A DNA stretch of 64,000 bases, taken from contig NZ_JAZIFX010000001.1 of NCBI RefSeq assembly GCF_036634175.1, positions 3,348,001-3,412,000 of the forward strand, in the 5' to 3' direction. Below the pieces are notes generated by a model, which was given only the letters and a program-made list of their open reading frames with translations, was not told the DNA's origin and made no database searches. The DNA comes from Streptomyces sp. P9-A2. GTDB lineage: Bacteria; Actinomycetota; Actinomycetes; Streptomycetales; Streptomycetaceae. The position numbers were made by a program, and so were the translations under genes. Below, one piece after another: positions 46,347 through 54,329 of this stretch (position 1 is its first letter; each line of letters begins with the position of its first letter).

Positions 46347-46747
46347 CCGGACGGGCGGAACCGGGGGCCGACACGTCACTTCCGGCGTCGTTCGCGTCGC
46401 CTTTCACACCGACTCCCCCATCGCCTCTCGCGCTGCGGTGTGCGGGTCGGGTCGGGTCGGGTCGGGTCGGGTCACGATCCACCATTCACAGGGACACAGC
46501 CTCCCTGCGCCCACTTTCACAGGGTCACAAGCGCCTGACACCTGTGGATATCTGGAAGCGCCTGTACCATGCGAACGGTACCCAGATCGAACCAACTCTG
46601 CCTGACGCAGAGCTGGCGCGACCGTATGGCGGCCGGCACGCCCTGAGCTGTGGCACCGGCATCTACCGCAGTCAGCGCAAGAGGACAGCTCTCGGCGCGC
46701 CCGACACCAAGGGCCACGCGCCACCAGGCGGCAGAAAGGCACGGGCC
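46347..46747. other. Intergenic region with GGGTC array
   Basis: No gene seen in 401 bp. It contains six GGGTC pentamers (46444-46473) and direct repeats with CACAGGG/CACAAGC, and a leader for the MFS gene ending in AGAAAGG. Confidence 0.5.
46444..46473. repeat. GGGTC pentamer array
   Basis: Six perfect tandem copies. The G-tracts on one strand could form a quadruplex upstream of the MFS gene. Confidence 0.9.
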
Positions 46748-48040
46748 GTGGCATCCACGGTCACCACGTCGAAGGACTCTGCGGCCACCTCCCGTCCGGG
46801 ATACGGCCGACTGCTGCGCACACGCGGCGCCTGGACGTTCCTGCTCCCCGGCTTCGCGGCACGCCAGCCGTTCGCGATGCTCACCCTCTCCATCGTGCTG
46901 CTGGTGCAGCACACCACCGGTTCGTACGGTGTGGCCGGCGCCGTCGCGGCGGTCACCGGTGTCTCCATGGCCGTGTTCGCGCCCTACAGCGGCCGGCTCG
47001 CCGACCGCTACGGACAGCGCGCCGTCCTCGTCCCCGGCGTCCTGGTGCACACCCTGTCCGGACTGGCCCTGACCGCGCTGGCGCTGAACGGCGCCCCCCT
47101 GTGGGCGTTGTTCGCCGCCGCTGTGCCCACCGGCGCCTCGGTGCCCCAGGTCGGGCCCATGGTGCGTGCCCGCTGGGGCGTGAAGCTCAAGAACTCCCCG
47201 CTGATGACCACGGCGGCGGCCTTCGAATCCGTCACCGACGAGCTGACCTTCGTCGTCGGACCGCTGCTGGCCACCGCCCTGTGCACGGCCGTGGACCCGG
47301 CGGCGGGCCTGCTGACCGAGGCGGCGCTGACCCTGGTCGGCGGCCTGCTGTTCGCCGCGCAGAAGGGCACGCAGCCCGAGGTGGCCACCCGCGGGCACGC
47401 GCGCGTGGAACACGTTTCCGCACTCCGCGTCCCCGGGGTGCGCGTCCTGATCGTCATCTTCCTGGGCATCGGATCCGTCTTCGGCGGTATGCAGGTGTCA
47501 CTGGCCGCGTACACCCAGTCGATCGGCGAACCCGGACTGAACGGCGTCCTGTACGGCGTCTTCGCCGCGGGAAACATGCTCTCCGGCATCGCCTGCGGCG
47601 CCATCGCCTGGAAGGCCGCCCCCGAGCGGCGCCTGGTCATCGGGTACGCGGCGCTCGCGGTGACCGCCTCCGCCCTGTGGACCGCCCACTCCGCGCTGCT
47701 CCTCGGTGGGCTCGGCCTCCTGGTCGGCATGTGCATCGCGCCCGCCCTGATCACCGGATACACACTGGTGGACGACCTGGTCCCGGCCGGTGCCCGCACC
47801 GAGGCCTTCACCTGGCTGACCGGCGCGGTGGCACTCGGCCAGGCGGCCGCGGTCACGGTCTCCGGGCAGTTGGAGGACCGCCTCTGGGCCGGTGCCGGGT
47901 TCCTGGTGCCGATGGGCGGAACGGTGCTCGCCCTGGTGACACTGCTGGCCCTTCGGACACGGCTGGAACCGCCCCGGGCGACCCTCGAGGTCACGCGCGG
48001 CGCGGCCCGGCGCGATCCCGTCGCGATCGGTGAGCAGTGA
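46748..48040 (+). CDS. MFS transporter
   Basis: A 430-residue, 12-helix transporter. APYSGRLADRYGQRAVLVPG (about 78-97) is the MFS loop 2-3 motif. Later helices are typical, and the C terminus is short and basic. GTG 46748 follows AAAGG about eight bases upstream. No regulator or enzyme is adjacent, so the substrate cannot be guessed; drug or sugar-analogue efflux is usual for this subgroup. Confidence 0.83.
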   Translation: MASTVTTSKDSAATSRPGYGRLLRTRGAWTFLLPGFAARQPFAMLTLSIVLLVQHTTGSYGVAGAVAAVTGVSMAVFAPYSGRLADRYGQRAVLVPGVLVHTLSGLALTALALNGAPLWALFAAAVPTGASVPQVGPMVRARWGVKLKNSPLMTTAAAFESVTDELTFVVGPLLATALCTAVDPAAGLLTEAALTLVGGLLFAAQKGTQPEVATRGHARVEHVSALRVPGVRVLIVIFLGIGSVFGGMQVSLAAYTQSIGEPGLNGVLYGVFAAGNMLSGIACGAIAWKAAPERRLVIGYAALAVTASALWTAHSALLLGGLGLLVGMCIAPALITGYTLVDDLVPAGARTEAFTWLTGAVALGQAAAVTVSGQLEDRLWAGAGFLVPMGGTVLALVTLLALRTRLEPPRATLEVTRGAARRDPVAIGEQ

Positions 48041-48324
48041 GCAGTGCGACGTGCGACGTGATCAGTGAGATGTGACGCACTCGCAGACCGCCGTACAGGC
48101 CGCCGCACAGGCCCGTCGGGTTTGCCCAGGCACACTCGAGGAGCCGTGACGACACCGCCGATCCGGCTCCCCGCCTGGGAAGCCACGCCGCGAAGCGCGT
48201 CCGGGACACGTGCCGAGTACGTACGGAGGCCCGTCCTCATGAGAGTCACGCTCCGGCCACCGCCCGTGGTGGGGTGACGCGCGTTACGCCGATCACTTGC
48301 GGCACGGGTTACCATTGACGATCG
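48041..48324. other. Intergenic region before fmdB
   Basis: Begins with short gtgagcagt/gcgacgtg direct repeats after the MFS stop. No gene seen. A TTGACG -35-like hexamer lies at 48315-48320, just before the CIRCE-like site. Confidence 0.4.
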
Positions 48325-48351
48325 TTAGCACTCATCGAGTGAGAGTGCCAG
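48325..48351 (+). promoter_or_regulatory. CIRCE-like HrcA operator
   Basis: TTAGCACTC-n9-GAGTGCCAG has a perfect left arm, the exact 9-bp spacer and six of nine bases of the right arm of the heat-shock CIRCE element. It lies 10 bp before the FmdB start, overlapping the ribosome binding site at its right edge. Confidence 0.65.
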
Positions 48352-48361
48352 GAGGAAGACA

Positions 48362-48697
48362 GTGCCCACCTATCAGTACCAGTGCACCGAGTGCGGCGAG
48401 GGCCTCGAGGCGGTGCAGAAGTTCACCGATGACGCTCTGACCGAGTGCCCGAACTGCCAGGGGCGCCTGAAGAAGGTGTTCTCGGCGGTCGGCATTGTCT
48501 TCAAGGGCTCCGGCTTCTACCGCAACGACAGCCGTGGCTCCTCGTCGAGCAGCACCCCGGCGTCGAAGACGTCCGGTTCGTCGACGAGCTCCACCTCGGA
48601 CTCCTCGTCCTCGTCTTCTTCCTCATCCTCCTCGGGCTCCGGCTCGTCGTCCGGGTCCGGCAGTTCCAGCAGCACCGCCGGCAGCACCGCTGCCTGA
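48362..48697 (+). CDS. FmdB-family zinc-ribbon protein with Ser-rich tail
   Basis: A 111-residue protein. Residues 1-45 are the FmdB ribbon: PTYQYQCTECGEGLE, then CPNCQGRLKKVFSAVGIVFKGSGFY, with two CxxC pairs for one zinc. From about 57 to the end it is almost only Ser, Gly and Thr. GTG 48362 follows AGGAGGAAG. FmdB proteins are small regulators of unclear mechanism. The preceding CIRCE-like element would make this one part of the HrcA heat-shock regulon. Confidence 0.85.
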   Translation: MPTYQYQCTECGEGLEAVQKFTDDALTECPNCQGRLKKVFSAVGIVFKGSGFYRNDSRGSSSSSTPASKTSGSSTSSTSDSSSSSSSSSSSGSGSSSGSGSSSSTAGSTAA

Positions 48698-48775
48698 GGC
48701 CGAATCCTTACGGGGCCCTGTCGTCGTCGGACGACGGGGTCCTCGGCGTTTCCGGGGCCGGTTAGGGTGCGGAGC

Positions 48776-49618
48776 ATGGCGAACAAGGCGAGCGTCGAGA
48801 TCGGCGTGATCGGCGGCTCCGGTTTCTACTCCTTCCTCGACAACGTGACCGAGGTCCAGGTGGACACCCCGTACGGGGCGCCCAGCGATTCCCTCTTCCT
48901 CGGTGAACTGGCCGGCCGACGGGTCGCCTTCCTCCCCCGGCACGGACGCGGCCACCATCTGCCGCCGCACCGGATCAACTACCGGGCCAACCTGTGGGCG
49001 CTCAGGTCGGTCGGCGCGCGCCAGGTGCTCGGGCCGTGCGCGGTGGGCGGACTGCGACCCGAGCACGGGCCGGGGACACTGCTGGTCCCGGACCAGCTCG
49101 TGGACCGTACGAAGTCCCGAGCGGGCACCTATTTCGACGGGCTGCCGCGGCCCGACGGCACCGTGCCGAACGTCGCGCACGTGTCGCTCGCCGACCCTTA
49201 CTGCCCCACCGGCCGGGCCGCCGCCCTGAAGTCGGCGCGTGGTCGGGACTGGGAGCCGGTGGACGGCGGCACGCTGGTCGTGGTCGAGGGGCCGCGCTTC
49301 TCCACCCGCGCCGAGTCGTTGTGGCACCGGGCACAGGGCTGGTCGGTGGTGGGCATGACCGGCCACCCCGAGGCGGCGCTCGCCCGTGAGCTGGAGCTCT
49401 GCTACACGTCCCTGGCCCTGGTCACCGACCTCGACGCCGGTGCCGAGACCGGCGAGGGCGTCTCGCACGACGAGGTGCTGCGGGTGTTCGCGGACAACGT
49501 GGACCGGCTGCGGAACGTGCTCTTCGACGCGGTGGCGGCGCTGCCTGCAACCGAGGAGCGGGACTGCCTGTGCGCCTCCGCGCTGGGCGGGATGGATCCG
49601 GGGTTCGCGCTGCCGTAG
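48776..49618 (+). CDS. mtnP: S-methyl-5'-thioadenosine phosphorylase
   Basis: A 280-residue nucleoside phosphorylase of the MTAP branch. GVIGGSGFY (phosphate loop, about 11-19), LPRHGRGHHLPPHRINYRANLWAL (about 53-76) and VVVEGPRFSTRAES are conserved, with MTGHPEAALARELELCY for base recognition. It recycles methylthioadenosine from polyamine synthesis. ATG 48776 is eight bases from a TTAGGGT -10-like hexamer, so the transcript may be leaderless. Confidence 0.87.
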   Translation: MANKASVEIGVIGGSGFYSFLDNVTEVQVDTPYGAPSDSLFLGELAGRRVAFLPRHGRGHHLPPHRINYRANLWALRSVGARQVLGPCAVGGLRPEHGPGTLLVPDQLVDRTKSRAGTYFDGLPRPDGTVPNVAHVSLADPYCPTGRAAALKSARGRDWEPVDGGTLVVVEGPRFSTRAESLWHRAQGWSVVGMTGHPEAALARELELCYTSLALVTDLDAGAETGEGVSHDEVLRVFADNVDRLRNVLFDAVAALPATEERDCLCASALGGMDPGFALP

Positions 49619-50008
49619 GGCTGCCGCCGCAGGGGTCGCGGCGCACGGTCGGGTCGCGGCGCACGGTCGGGTCGCGGCGCACGGTCGGGTCGCGGCGCAC
49701 GGTCGGGTGAGGGAGTTTTCCCCAGGCCGTGGTCTGTCCACAGGCTTCGGCGGAGAACGGCGGGAAGCCTCATCGTGGGGTCCGCAAGCCGATCCCTCGT
49801 CGCAGGTGGTGCTCCCGTGTCGTTTCCGCCGTCGTTCCTTCCCCCGTCCCTGCGTCAGCCCTCGCTCCAGCCCCTTCCCTCCTCCTCCCGTTCCACCTTC
49901 CATTCCTCCTCCCACTTCCCCGCCCCCTCCCCGACTCCCTCGGCTTCTCCCTCCCGCCCCGCCGCAGTTCCGTACCCACCCGGGGCCGGTGTCCCCCCGC
50001 AGTGCGAG
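49619..50008. other. Repeat and polypyrimidine stretch
   Basis: Four 18-bp repeats are followed by a long C/T-rich run (49830-49975). A frame open from 49775 crosses it, but its third-position GC is too low for coding DNA, so I start the next gene at 50009. Confidence 0.5.
49633..49704. repeat. Four perfect 18-bp tandem repeats
   Basis: The unit gggtcgcggcgcacggtc is repeated four times without a mismatch, directly after the mtnP stop codon. Confidence 0.95.
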
Positions 50009-50518
50009 GTGCCGCACTTCGCACCGGTGCGGGTGCCTGGCGGACTGTTGCGGTCGGCCCGGTCGGCCCGGCACCGGAGGCGGGTGGCGGCGGTCGGTCT
50101 CGCCGTCACGGCAGTGGCACTGGTGGCGGCGGGCGGCCCCCGGGAGGCAGACCGGTCGCGCGGTCGTCCCGAGGGCACTTCGAGCGCGTACGCCGGGCCG
50201 GCGGCGTCCACGGGAGACCGTGTCGCACGGGCCCGGCGCGCGGGAGCCCGTGTCACAGCGCCGGTGCGGATCGCCGACGCCGCCACCGTGCGGCTGCTGC
50301 GGCCGGGCGACCGGGTCGATGTCATCGCCGCCGAGGAGCGGGCGACAGGCGGTGAGGCCCGTGTGGTCGCGCGTGGGGCGCGGGTCACCGAGGTTCCGAA
50401 GCCCCTGGAGGACATGGGCACGGGCGGGGCCCTGGTGGTGCTGTCGGTTCCGCGGGCCGCCGCGGCCGACCTCGTCGGCGCGAGCACCACGGCACGGCTG
50501 GCGGTGACCCTGTGGTGA
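50009..50518 (+). CDS. SAF-domain protein (RcpC/CpaB-like)
   Basis: About 169 residues. A membrane helix (about 28-45, VAAVGLAVTAVALVAAGG) is followed by a SAF domain with VTAPVRIADAATVRLLRPGDRVDVIA and a terminal AAADLVGASTTARLAVTLW. SAF/CpaB proteins serve pilus assembly, but no pilus genes are near. GTG 50009 was chosen because coding bias begins there; a longer frame from 49775 would add a Pro/Ser-rich extension. Confidence 0.65.
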   Translation: MPHFAPVRVPGGLLRSARSARHRRRVAAVGLAVTAVALVAAGGPREADRSRGRPEGTSSAYAGPAASTGDRVARARRAGARVTAPVRIADAATVRLLRPGDRVDVIAAEERATGGEARVVARGARVTEVPKPLEDMGTGGALVVLSVPRAAAADLVGASTTARLAVTLW

Positions 50519-50659
50519 GCGGTTCCTTCTCCGCCGATTTCGCGAGTGTCGTGTCAAGCACCTTGTTCGAGGGACCCAAGTGGACGGTTCGGCGGGGCGC
50601 TGACATAGGTTGCGGAGCGTTCGATTCCCCACGTCACACGTACGAGATGGAGCCCCGGG

Positions 50660-51154
50660 TTGAGCGAGAAGAACGAAACCAGCGTCTTGCAGGGCTTCAA
50701 GGCCTTCCTGATGCGTGGGAACGTCATCGACCTGGCCGTCGCCGTGGTCATCGGCGCCGCCTTCACCAACATCGTCAACGCGGTGGTGAAGGGTGTGATC
50801 AACCCGCTGGTCGGCGCCTTCGGCACGCAGAACCTGGACAGCTACAGCTCCTGCCTGAAGGGCTCCTGCAAGGGCACCGGCGACGCTGCGACGGGCGTCA
50901 TGATCCTGTGGGGTTCGGTCCTCGGCGCGACGCTCCAGTTCGTGATCACGGCTGCGGTCGTCTACTTCCTGATGGTGATGCCGATGGCCCGGTATCTGGC
51001 CCGGGTCGAGGCCCGCAGGAAGGCGAAGGAAGGCACGCAGGAGATCATCGAGATCTCCGAGCTCGAGGTGCTCAAGGAGATCCGCGACGAGCTGGTCGCG
51101 CAGCGCGGCTCGGGTCGTGGCCAGGGCCAGGGACCGGAGTACGGCGAGCGATAG
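50660..51154 (+). CDS. mscL: Large-conductance mechanosensitive channel
   Basis: A 164-residue MscL. FLMRGNVIDLAVAVVIGAAFTNIVNAVVKGVINP is the first helix with the channel gate, and FVITAAVVYFLMVMPM is the second. The periplasmic loop contains two Cys residues (SSCLKGSCKG), less common in MscL. The C-terminal helix is charged. It releases solutes on osmotic downshock. TTG 50660 follows GGAG by seven bases. Confidence 0.92.
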   Translation: MSEKNETSVLQGFKAFLMRGNVIDLAVAVVIGAAFTNIVNAVVKGVINPLVGAFGTQNLDSYSSCLKGSCKGTGDAATGVMILWGSVLGATLQFVITAAVVYFLMVMPMARYLARVEARRKAKEGTQEIIEISELEVLKEIRDELVAQRGSGRGQGQGPEYGER

Positions 51155-51181
51155 CCGGCACCGGCCCGCACGGCTCCCGGG

Positions 51182-51358
51182 TCAGATGTGGTGGGGCGGC
51201 TTCTCGTCGAGGAAGCGTTTCAGGTCCGCCGCACTGTCGCCGGACGGGCGGTCGCCCCACCCCCGGTCCGTGTCGTCCGTGGACTGCTGGTCCAGCGGGT
51301 CGTCGAAGACCAGCGCGGGCTTCGGTTCGCGCGGCCGGGGATCGGGGGCAGTGCTCAT
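51182..51358 (-). CDS. Small acidic conserved protein
   Basis: A 58-residue protein, MSTAPDPRPREP at the start and SAADLKRFLDEKPPHHI at the end. There is no domain I recognise. It converges on mscL with 27 bp between stops, and its codon use is typical of the surroundings. Similar short proteins occur at this position in Streptomyces as far as I recall. Confidence 0.55.
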   Translation of the reverse strand: MSTAPDPRPREPKPALVFDDPLDQQSTDDTDRGWGDRPSGDSAADLKRFLDEKPPHHI

Positions 51359-51485
51359 ACGACCAGGGTACGGCTCCTGTGGAACCTGCCCCCGACAGCG
51401 GCTGCTCCCGCTCCCGCTCCCGCTCCTGCTCCTGCTCCCTGGTGGCGGCTCCTTGCTCCGGCGGTGACCGCGCGAGACTGACGCC

Positions 51486-52511
51486 ATGACTGTTGACGCT
51501 CTGACCGATGTGGCCGGTGTGCGCGTGGGGCACGCGACCCGTACCGGAGACGGCCTGCTCACCGGCACCACGGTGGTGCTCGCGCCCGAGGGCGGGGCCG
51601 TGGCCGCCGTGGATGTGCGTGGCGGCGGTCCCGGTACGAAGGAGACCGACGCGCTCGATCCCCGCAACCTCGTGCAGCGGGTCGAGGCGGTCGTCCTGAC
51701 CGGGGGCAGTGCCTACGGACTTGACGCGGCGTCCGGGGTGATGGCCTGGCTGGAGGAGCGGGGGCGCGGGGTGCGCGTCGGTCCGGATCCCGCACACGTG
51801 GTGCCGGTGGTGCCGGCCGCCTGCGTCTTCGACCTGGGCCGGGGCGGGGACTTCCGGGCCCGGCCGGACGCGGCCACGGGACGCACGGCGGTCGAGGCGG
51901 CAGCGGCGACCGCGCCGGGGGAACGGGTGCCGGAGGGGTGTGTGGGCGCCGGTACAGGGGCCGTGGTCGGAGCGGTGAAGGGCGGCATCGGCACCGCGAG
52001 CACGATGCTGGACTCGGGGATCACGGTGGCCGCGCTGGTCGTGGCCAATGCGGCGGGCTCGGCACTGGACCCGGAAACGGGGACGCTGTACGGCGAGTTG
52101 TTCCGGGGCGGCCGGGCACTCCATCCCGATCCGGAGGTGCACGAGGCGGCGCTCCGGCGGCTCGCCGGCCTCGCGGAGCGGAACGGGCCGCAGCCCCTCA
52201 ACACCACGCTCGCGGTGGTCGCCACCGACGCGGACCTGTCCAAGGCGCAGGCTCAGAAGCTGGCCGGCACCGCGCACGACGGCATCGCGCGGGCGGTGCG
52301 GCCGGTGCATCTGCTCAACGACGGGGACACGGTGTTCGCCCTCGCCACCGGCGCCCACCCGCTCGACACCGCGAACCCTCTCGCCCTGAACGAGATCCTC
52401 GCTGCGGGCGCCGACTTGGTGACCCGCGCGATCGTACGGGCCCTGCGCGCGGCCGATTCGGTGGACGGACCGGGCGGAGTCTGGCCGTCGTACGAGGAGC
52501 TGTACGGATAG
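51486..52511 (+). CDS. P1/S58 family peptidase (DmpA-like)
   Basis: A 341-residue Ntn-fold aminopeptidase-like protein. DVAGVRVGHAT opens the family, LTGGSAYGLDAASGVMAWLEE (about 71-91) lines the site, and PLNTTLAVVATDADL (about 238-252) contains the autocleavage point, with Thr240/Thr241 as the likely nucleophile. It may self-process and release N-terminal residues or act on beta-peptides. ATG 51486 starts the conserved frame. Confidence 0.83.
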   Translation: MTVDALTDVAGVRVGHATRTGDGLLTGTTVVLAPEGGAVAAVDVRGGGPGTKETDALDPRNLVQRVEAVVLTGGSAYGLDAASGVMAWLEERGRGVRVGPDPAHVVPVVPAACVFDLGRGGDFRARPDAATGRTAVEAAAATAPGERVPEGCVGAGTGAVVGAVKGGIGTASTMLDSGITVAALVVANAAGSALDPETGTLYGELFRGGRALHPDPEVHEAALRRLAGLAERNGPQPLNTTLAVVATDADLSKAQAQKLAGTAHDGIARAVRPVHLLNDGDTVFALATGAHPLDTANPLALNEILAAGADLVTRAIVRALRAADSVDGPGGVWPSYEELYG

Positions 52512-52894
52512 CTGCACGGGGAAGCCGTATGGGTAGTTGTACGGATAGTTGTACGGGTAGTTGTATGACGAACCGGAGAGGGAGGCGTGGGGCGCCCCGG
52601 CCAGGGAAGCGTAGGGGGAGTCGGGCAGGGCAGCGAGGGCGCCCGGTGAGCGGAGGGAGCCGACCGCTGAGCGGACTGCGTGATCAGCGTCCGCCGACCC
52701 GGCCAGGAGCACCAGAAGCACCAGGAGCGGCGTCTGAGCAGGGGATACGAGGGTCCACCGGGGACGGACGGGAATTCTTCGCGCGGTCGGTTCGTTGTGA
52801 CGCCGTACGTTTTCTCAGTTCCCGGACATGATGTCCGCCCGAGGGGCTACGGTATGCACCCACAAGGTGACATGCAGCGACGCCGGGAGAAGCC
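52512..52894. other. Intergenic region with short tandem repeats
   Basis: After the peptidase gene come 12-bp repeats of tagttgtacgg type (about 52530-52566) and a purine-rich stretch. No gene is supported. The last 100 bp should hold the promoter for the next gene. Confidence 0.5.
52530..52566. repeat. 12-bp tandem repeats after peptidase gene
   Basis: Three near-identical copies of tagttgtacggg, with single-base differences, begin about 19 bp beyond the stop codon. Confidence 0.8.
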
Positions 52895-53650
52895 TTGAGC
52901 GTTCCGTACGAGACGGCAGCGTACGAACCAGCCGACTCGCCCGAGTCTCCTGAGGAGCATCTCGCGCGACTGCTCGGCCGCGCCCTGAACTCCTTCGAGC
53001 TGCCCGACGAGGCAATACGCCTGCTCGACTGTGCGCTGGCGCACGACAGTTCGCTGCACTCCGCGCACCACAGTGCGGGCCTGCACCGTGAGACGTACCG
53101 GCACACCTGGCTGCTCGCCGACGGCTCGGCGCTCACACTCTGGGAGCTGGTCCACAACACGGCCCCGGGCAGCGAGCCCCAGCACGAGGTGTATGCGGAC
53201 GAGGAGGAACTGGGCGTCGCCACCGCCCGGCTGTCGCTGCCGCCGGAGACCCCGGACTTCGAACTGCCGGTGGTGGTGCAGTTGTCCCGGATCCCCGCAC
53301 CCCCGCCCGCCTACGCCCCCGACGCTTCGGCGGATCACGCGCGCCGCTTACTGCGCCGGGCGGAGAACACCGACCGTCCGGGGCCTCGGACGGCCGCGCT
53401 GCTGTCCACGGCATCCGCCCACCAGATCACCCAGGCCTTCGGTCGCCCGTCCGCCGCGGGCGGGCCGGGGCGGACGGGGCCGTCCTTCTCGCTGTACGAG
53501 CACGCGTTCCTGCTGCGTGACGGTGCGGAGGTCTCCCTCTGGGAGGTGGAGCACACGGCCACGCCCGACGGGCGGCACATGTGCGAGGTGTACGTCACCG
53601 AGGAGGCCGCCCGGGACGCGATGGAACGGCGCGCGACCCAGGTTCCCTGA
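52895..53650 (+). CDS. DUF6227-like conserved Streptomyces protein
   Basis: A 251-residue soluble protein. Two related halves are visible: ETYRHTWLLADGSALTLWELVHNT with HEVYADEEEL (about 68-110) and FSLYEHAFLLRDGAEVSLWEVEHT with CEVYVTEEAARDAM (about 198-245). The internal duplication suggests two copies of one small domain. TTG 52895 follows GGGAGAAG. The name is from memory of similar Streptomyces proteins; the function is unknown. Confidence 0.68.
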   Translation: MSVPYETAAYEPADSPESPEEHLARLLGRALNSFELPDEAIRLLDCALAHDSSLHSAHHSAGLHRETYRHTWLLADGSALTLWELVHNTAPGSEPQHEVYADEEELGVATARLSLPPETPDFELPVVVQLSRIPAPPPAYAPDASADHARRLLRRAENTDRPGPRTAALLSTASAHQITQAFGRPSAAGGPGRTGPSFSLYEHAFLLRDGAEVSLWEVEHTATPDGRHMCEVYVTEEAARDAMERRATQVP

Positions 53651-53679
53651 GCGGAGCCAAGCCATCCGATCCGCCGTCA

Positions 53680-54129
53680 TCACTCTTCCCGGCCACTGGC
53701 GAAGCCCCGCATCAGGAGGGCGAACGCCTCACGCTCGGCCGGAGTGAGCCGTACCTGCTCCGGCCGGGGACCCGTTCGCCGCTGGGGCGGAATCGTCCGG
53801 AGGGCCCGCAACTCCTGCGGCCCCGGACCATCACGCCCCGGATGCGGCCCCGGATTCCGATCCGGCTTTTGATCCGGCTTTTGATCCGGCTTTTGATCCG
53901 GGCGGGGGCCGACGTCCTCATCCCGCCGTCCCGGCCCCCTGGCCCCCCAGTACGCTCCCGCTCGGGCCAGCGTCCGCACCCGCGTCCGCACCCGCAAACC
54001 GACGCCACTCCCCCGCACCCGCCTGCGGTCCCGCCGCAGGACACCGGCCAGGCCCGCCGTGCAGGCCGCGGCCACCAGAGTGAGGGCGGTGGCGCCCGTC
54101 ACTCTCAAGATCGAGTCGTGCTCAGGCAT
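53680..54129 (-). CDS. Membrane-anchored protein with DQKP repeats
   Basis: A 149-residue protein with one N-terminal helix (about 10-30, VTGATALTLVAAACTAGLAG), then an Arg-rich region, three DQKP repeats, and a C-terminal helix RLTPAEREAFALLMRGFAS. No known domain. A strong hairpin lies 14 bp before ATG 54129. The composition is unusual and part of the central region may be recently expanded sequence. Confidence 0.5.
   Translation of the reverse strand: MPEHDSILRVTGATALTLVAAACTAGLAGVLRRDRRRVRGSGVGLRVRTRVRTLARAGAYWGARGPGRRDEDVGPRPDQKPDQKPDQKPDRNPGPHPGRDGPGPQELRALRTIPPQRRTGPRPEQVRLTPAEREAFALLMRGFASGREE
53859..53900 (-). repeat. 12-bp repeat encoding DQKP
   Basis: Three and a half perfect copies of gatccggctttt on the plus strand give repeated Asp-Gln-Lys-Pro in the minus-strand protein. 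Confidence 0.92.
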
Positions 54130-54142
54130 GGACTCAGTACAC

Positions 54143-54176
54143 ATCACGGCCCGGGACTTTGGTCCCGGACCGTGAT
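54143..54176 (-). terminator. Hairpin between fruA and DQKP protein gene
   Basis: ATCACGG pairs with CCGTGAT and CCGGGAC with GTCCCGG around TTTG. It can end the fructose operon transcript, 154 bp beyond fruA, although it also lies in the 5' leader of the next gene. Confidence 0.65.
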
Positions 54177-54329
54177 GAACGTGATCTATATCGCAGTTGA
54201 CTCATTTGCCTGCGAAAGTCCCACATATACCCATTGGGGGAGTTCGCCGTCGCTGCCGTCTTCCGTCGGTACCGTCCTTCGTCGTTGCCGACGTTCAGGT
54301 TGTCGGCTCCCGGGTTGTCGGCTCCCGTG

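Noticed and set aside
48065..48277. A 70-codon frame upstream of fmdB
   Set aside because: No credible start signal or protein-like pattern, and it overlaps promoter DNA.
49775..50008. N-terminal extension of the SAF protein
   Set aside because: Polypyrimidine DNA with many T-ending codons does not look coding; the start at 50009 fits better.
52680..52898. A 72-codon frame before the DUF6227-like gene
   Set aside because: Mixed composition across repeat and promoter DNA; no ribosome binding site.
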